Positions 6,145 to 6,180 of a DNA stretch of 6,180 nucleotides are shown here, piece after piece. Each line of letters opens with the position of its first letter. The first letter of the stretch is position 1. The notes beneath the pieces are model-generated. The model ran no database searches, was not told where the DNA came from, and saw nothing but the letters and a program-made list of their open reading frames with translations. Location of the stretch: contig CAIXVA010000141.1 in the NCBI GenBank assembly GCA_903922745.1, positions 1 to 6,180 on the forward strand. The letters run 5' to 3'. The position numbers were made by a program, and so were the translations under genes. This DNA is from an uncultured Actinomycetes bacterium. Its GTDB lineage: Bacteria > Actinomycetota > Actinomycetes > Nanopelagicales > Nanopelagicaceae.

Positions 6145-6180
6145 TAGCGGCCCTTCTTTTGGTAATTGGGAGCATCAGCA
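6144..6180 (-). CDS. guaB: C-terminal tail of a probable canonical IMP dehydrogenase (GuaB), runs off right edge
   Basis: Only 11 full codons and a TAA are in the window, reading ADAPNYQKKGR. Canonical IMP dehydrogenases commonly end in a short tail containing (E)SPNY or (E)APNY, as in the E. coli enzyme, and in actinobacteria guaB (guaB2) usually precedes guaB3. The reading frame is open to the edge, its TAA overlaps the guaB3 ATG by one base (TAATG), and its codons contain the guaB3 ribosome binding site. The enzyme would make the XMP that GuaA uses. The assignment rests on the APNY tail and the neighbourhood, so it is an inference from very little sequence. Confidence 0.65.
   Translation of the reverse strand, partial: ADAPNYQKKGR

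Overview
The window looks like chromosomal core sequence from a streamlined, moderate- to low-GC actinobacterium. Two things point there: an Actinobacteria-type 2-oxoglutarate decarboxylase (Kgd) with its fused acyltransferase-like N-terminal domain, and a GuaB3-type IMP dehydrogenase relative. Base composition well below the usual for soil Actinobacteria, short intergenic gaps and start/stop overlaps fit freshwater acI-like lineages (Nanopelagicales), but that lineage is an inference. There are no RNA genes, insertion sequences, CRISPR arrays or phage genes.

Layout. Bases 1-1035 (minus) carry the first 345 residues of Kgd, which runs off the left edge. A divergent region of about 144 bp holds a candidate kgd promoter and an imperfect tandem repeat. 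It is followed by a plus-strand short-chain dehydrogenase/reductase (SDR, 1180-1899). A small four-helix membrane protein (1923-2300, minus) sits back to back with a small plus-strand protein (2331-2765), read here as a stand-alone degenerate GGDEF domain that keeps a correctly spaced RxxD inhibitory-site motif. A secreted cyclophilin-type peptidyl-prolyl isomerase (2769-3431, minus) follows after 3 bp.

The right half is a guanine-nucleotide operon on the minus strand: the last residues of a probable canonical IMP dehydrogenase (guaB, right edge), then guaB3, then guaA. The genes are joined by a TAATG stop/start overlap (guaB/guaB3) and an 8-bp overlap (guaB3/guaA). GuaB would oxidise IMP to XMP and GuaA would aminate XMP to GMP. 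The role of actinobacterial GuaB3 is unsettled, and in this copy the catalytic-loop cysteine is a histidine.

No plainly new multi-gene system is visible. The points most worth following up are the degenerate GGDEF protein with its divergent membrane partner, the Cys-to-His GuaB3 inside a tightly overlapped guaB-guaB3-guaA operon, and the tandem repeat over the kgd promoter.
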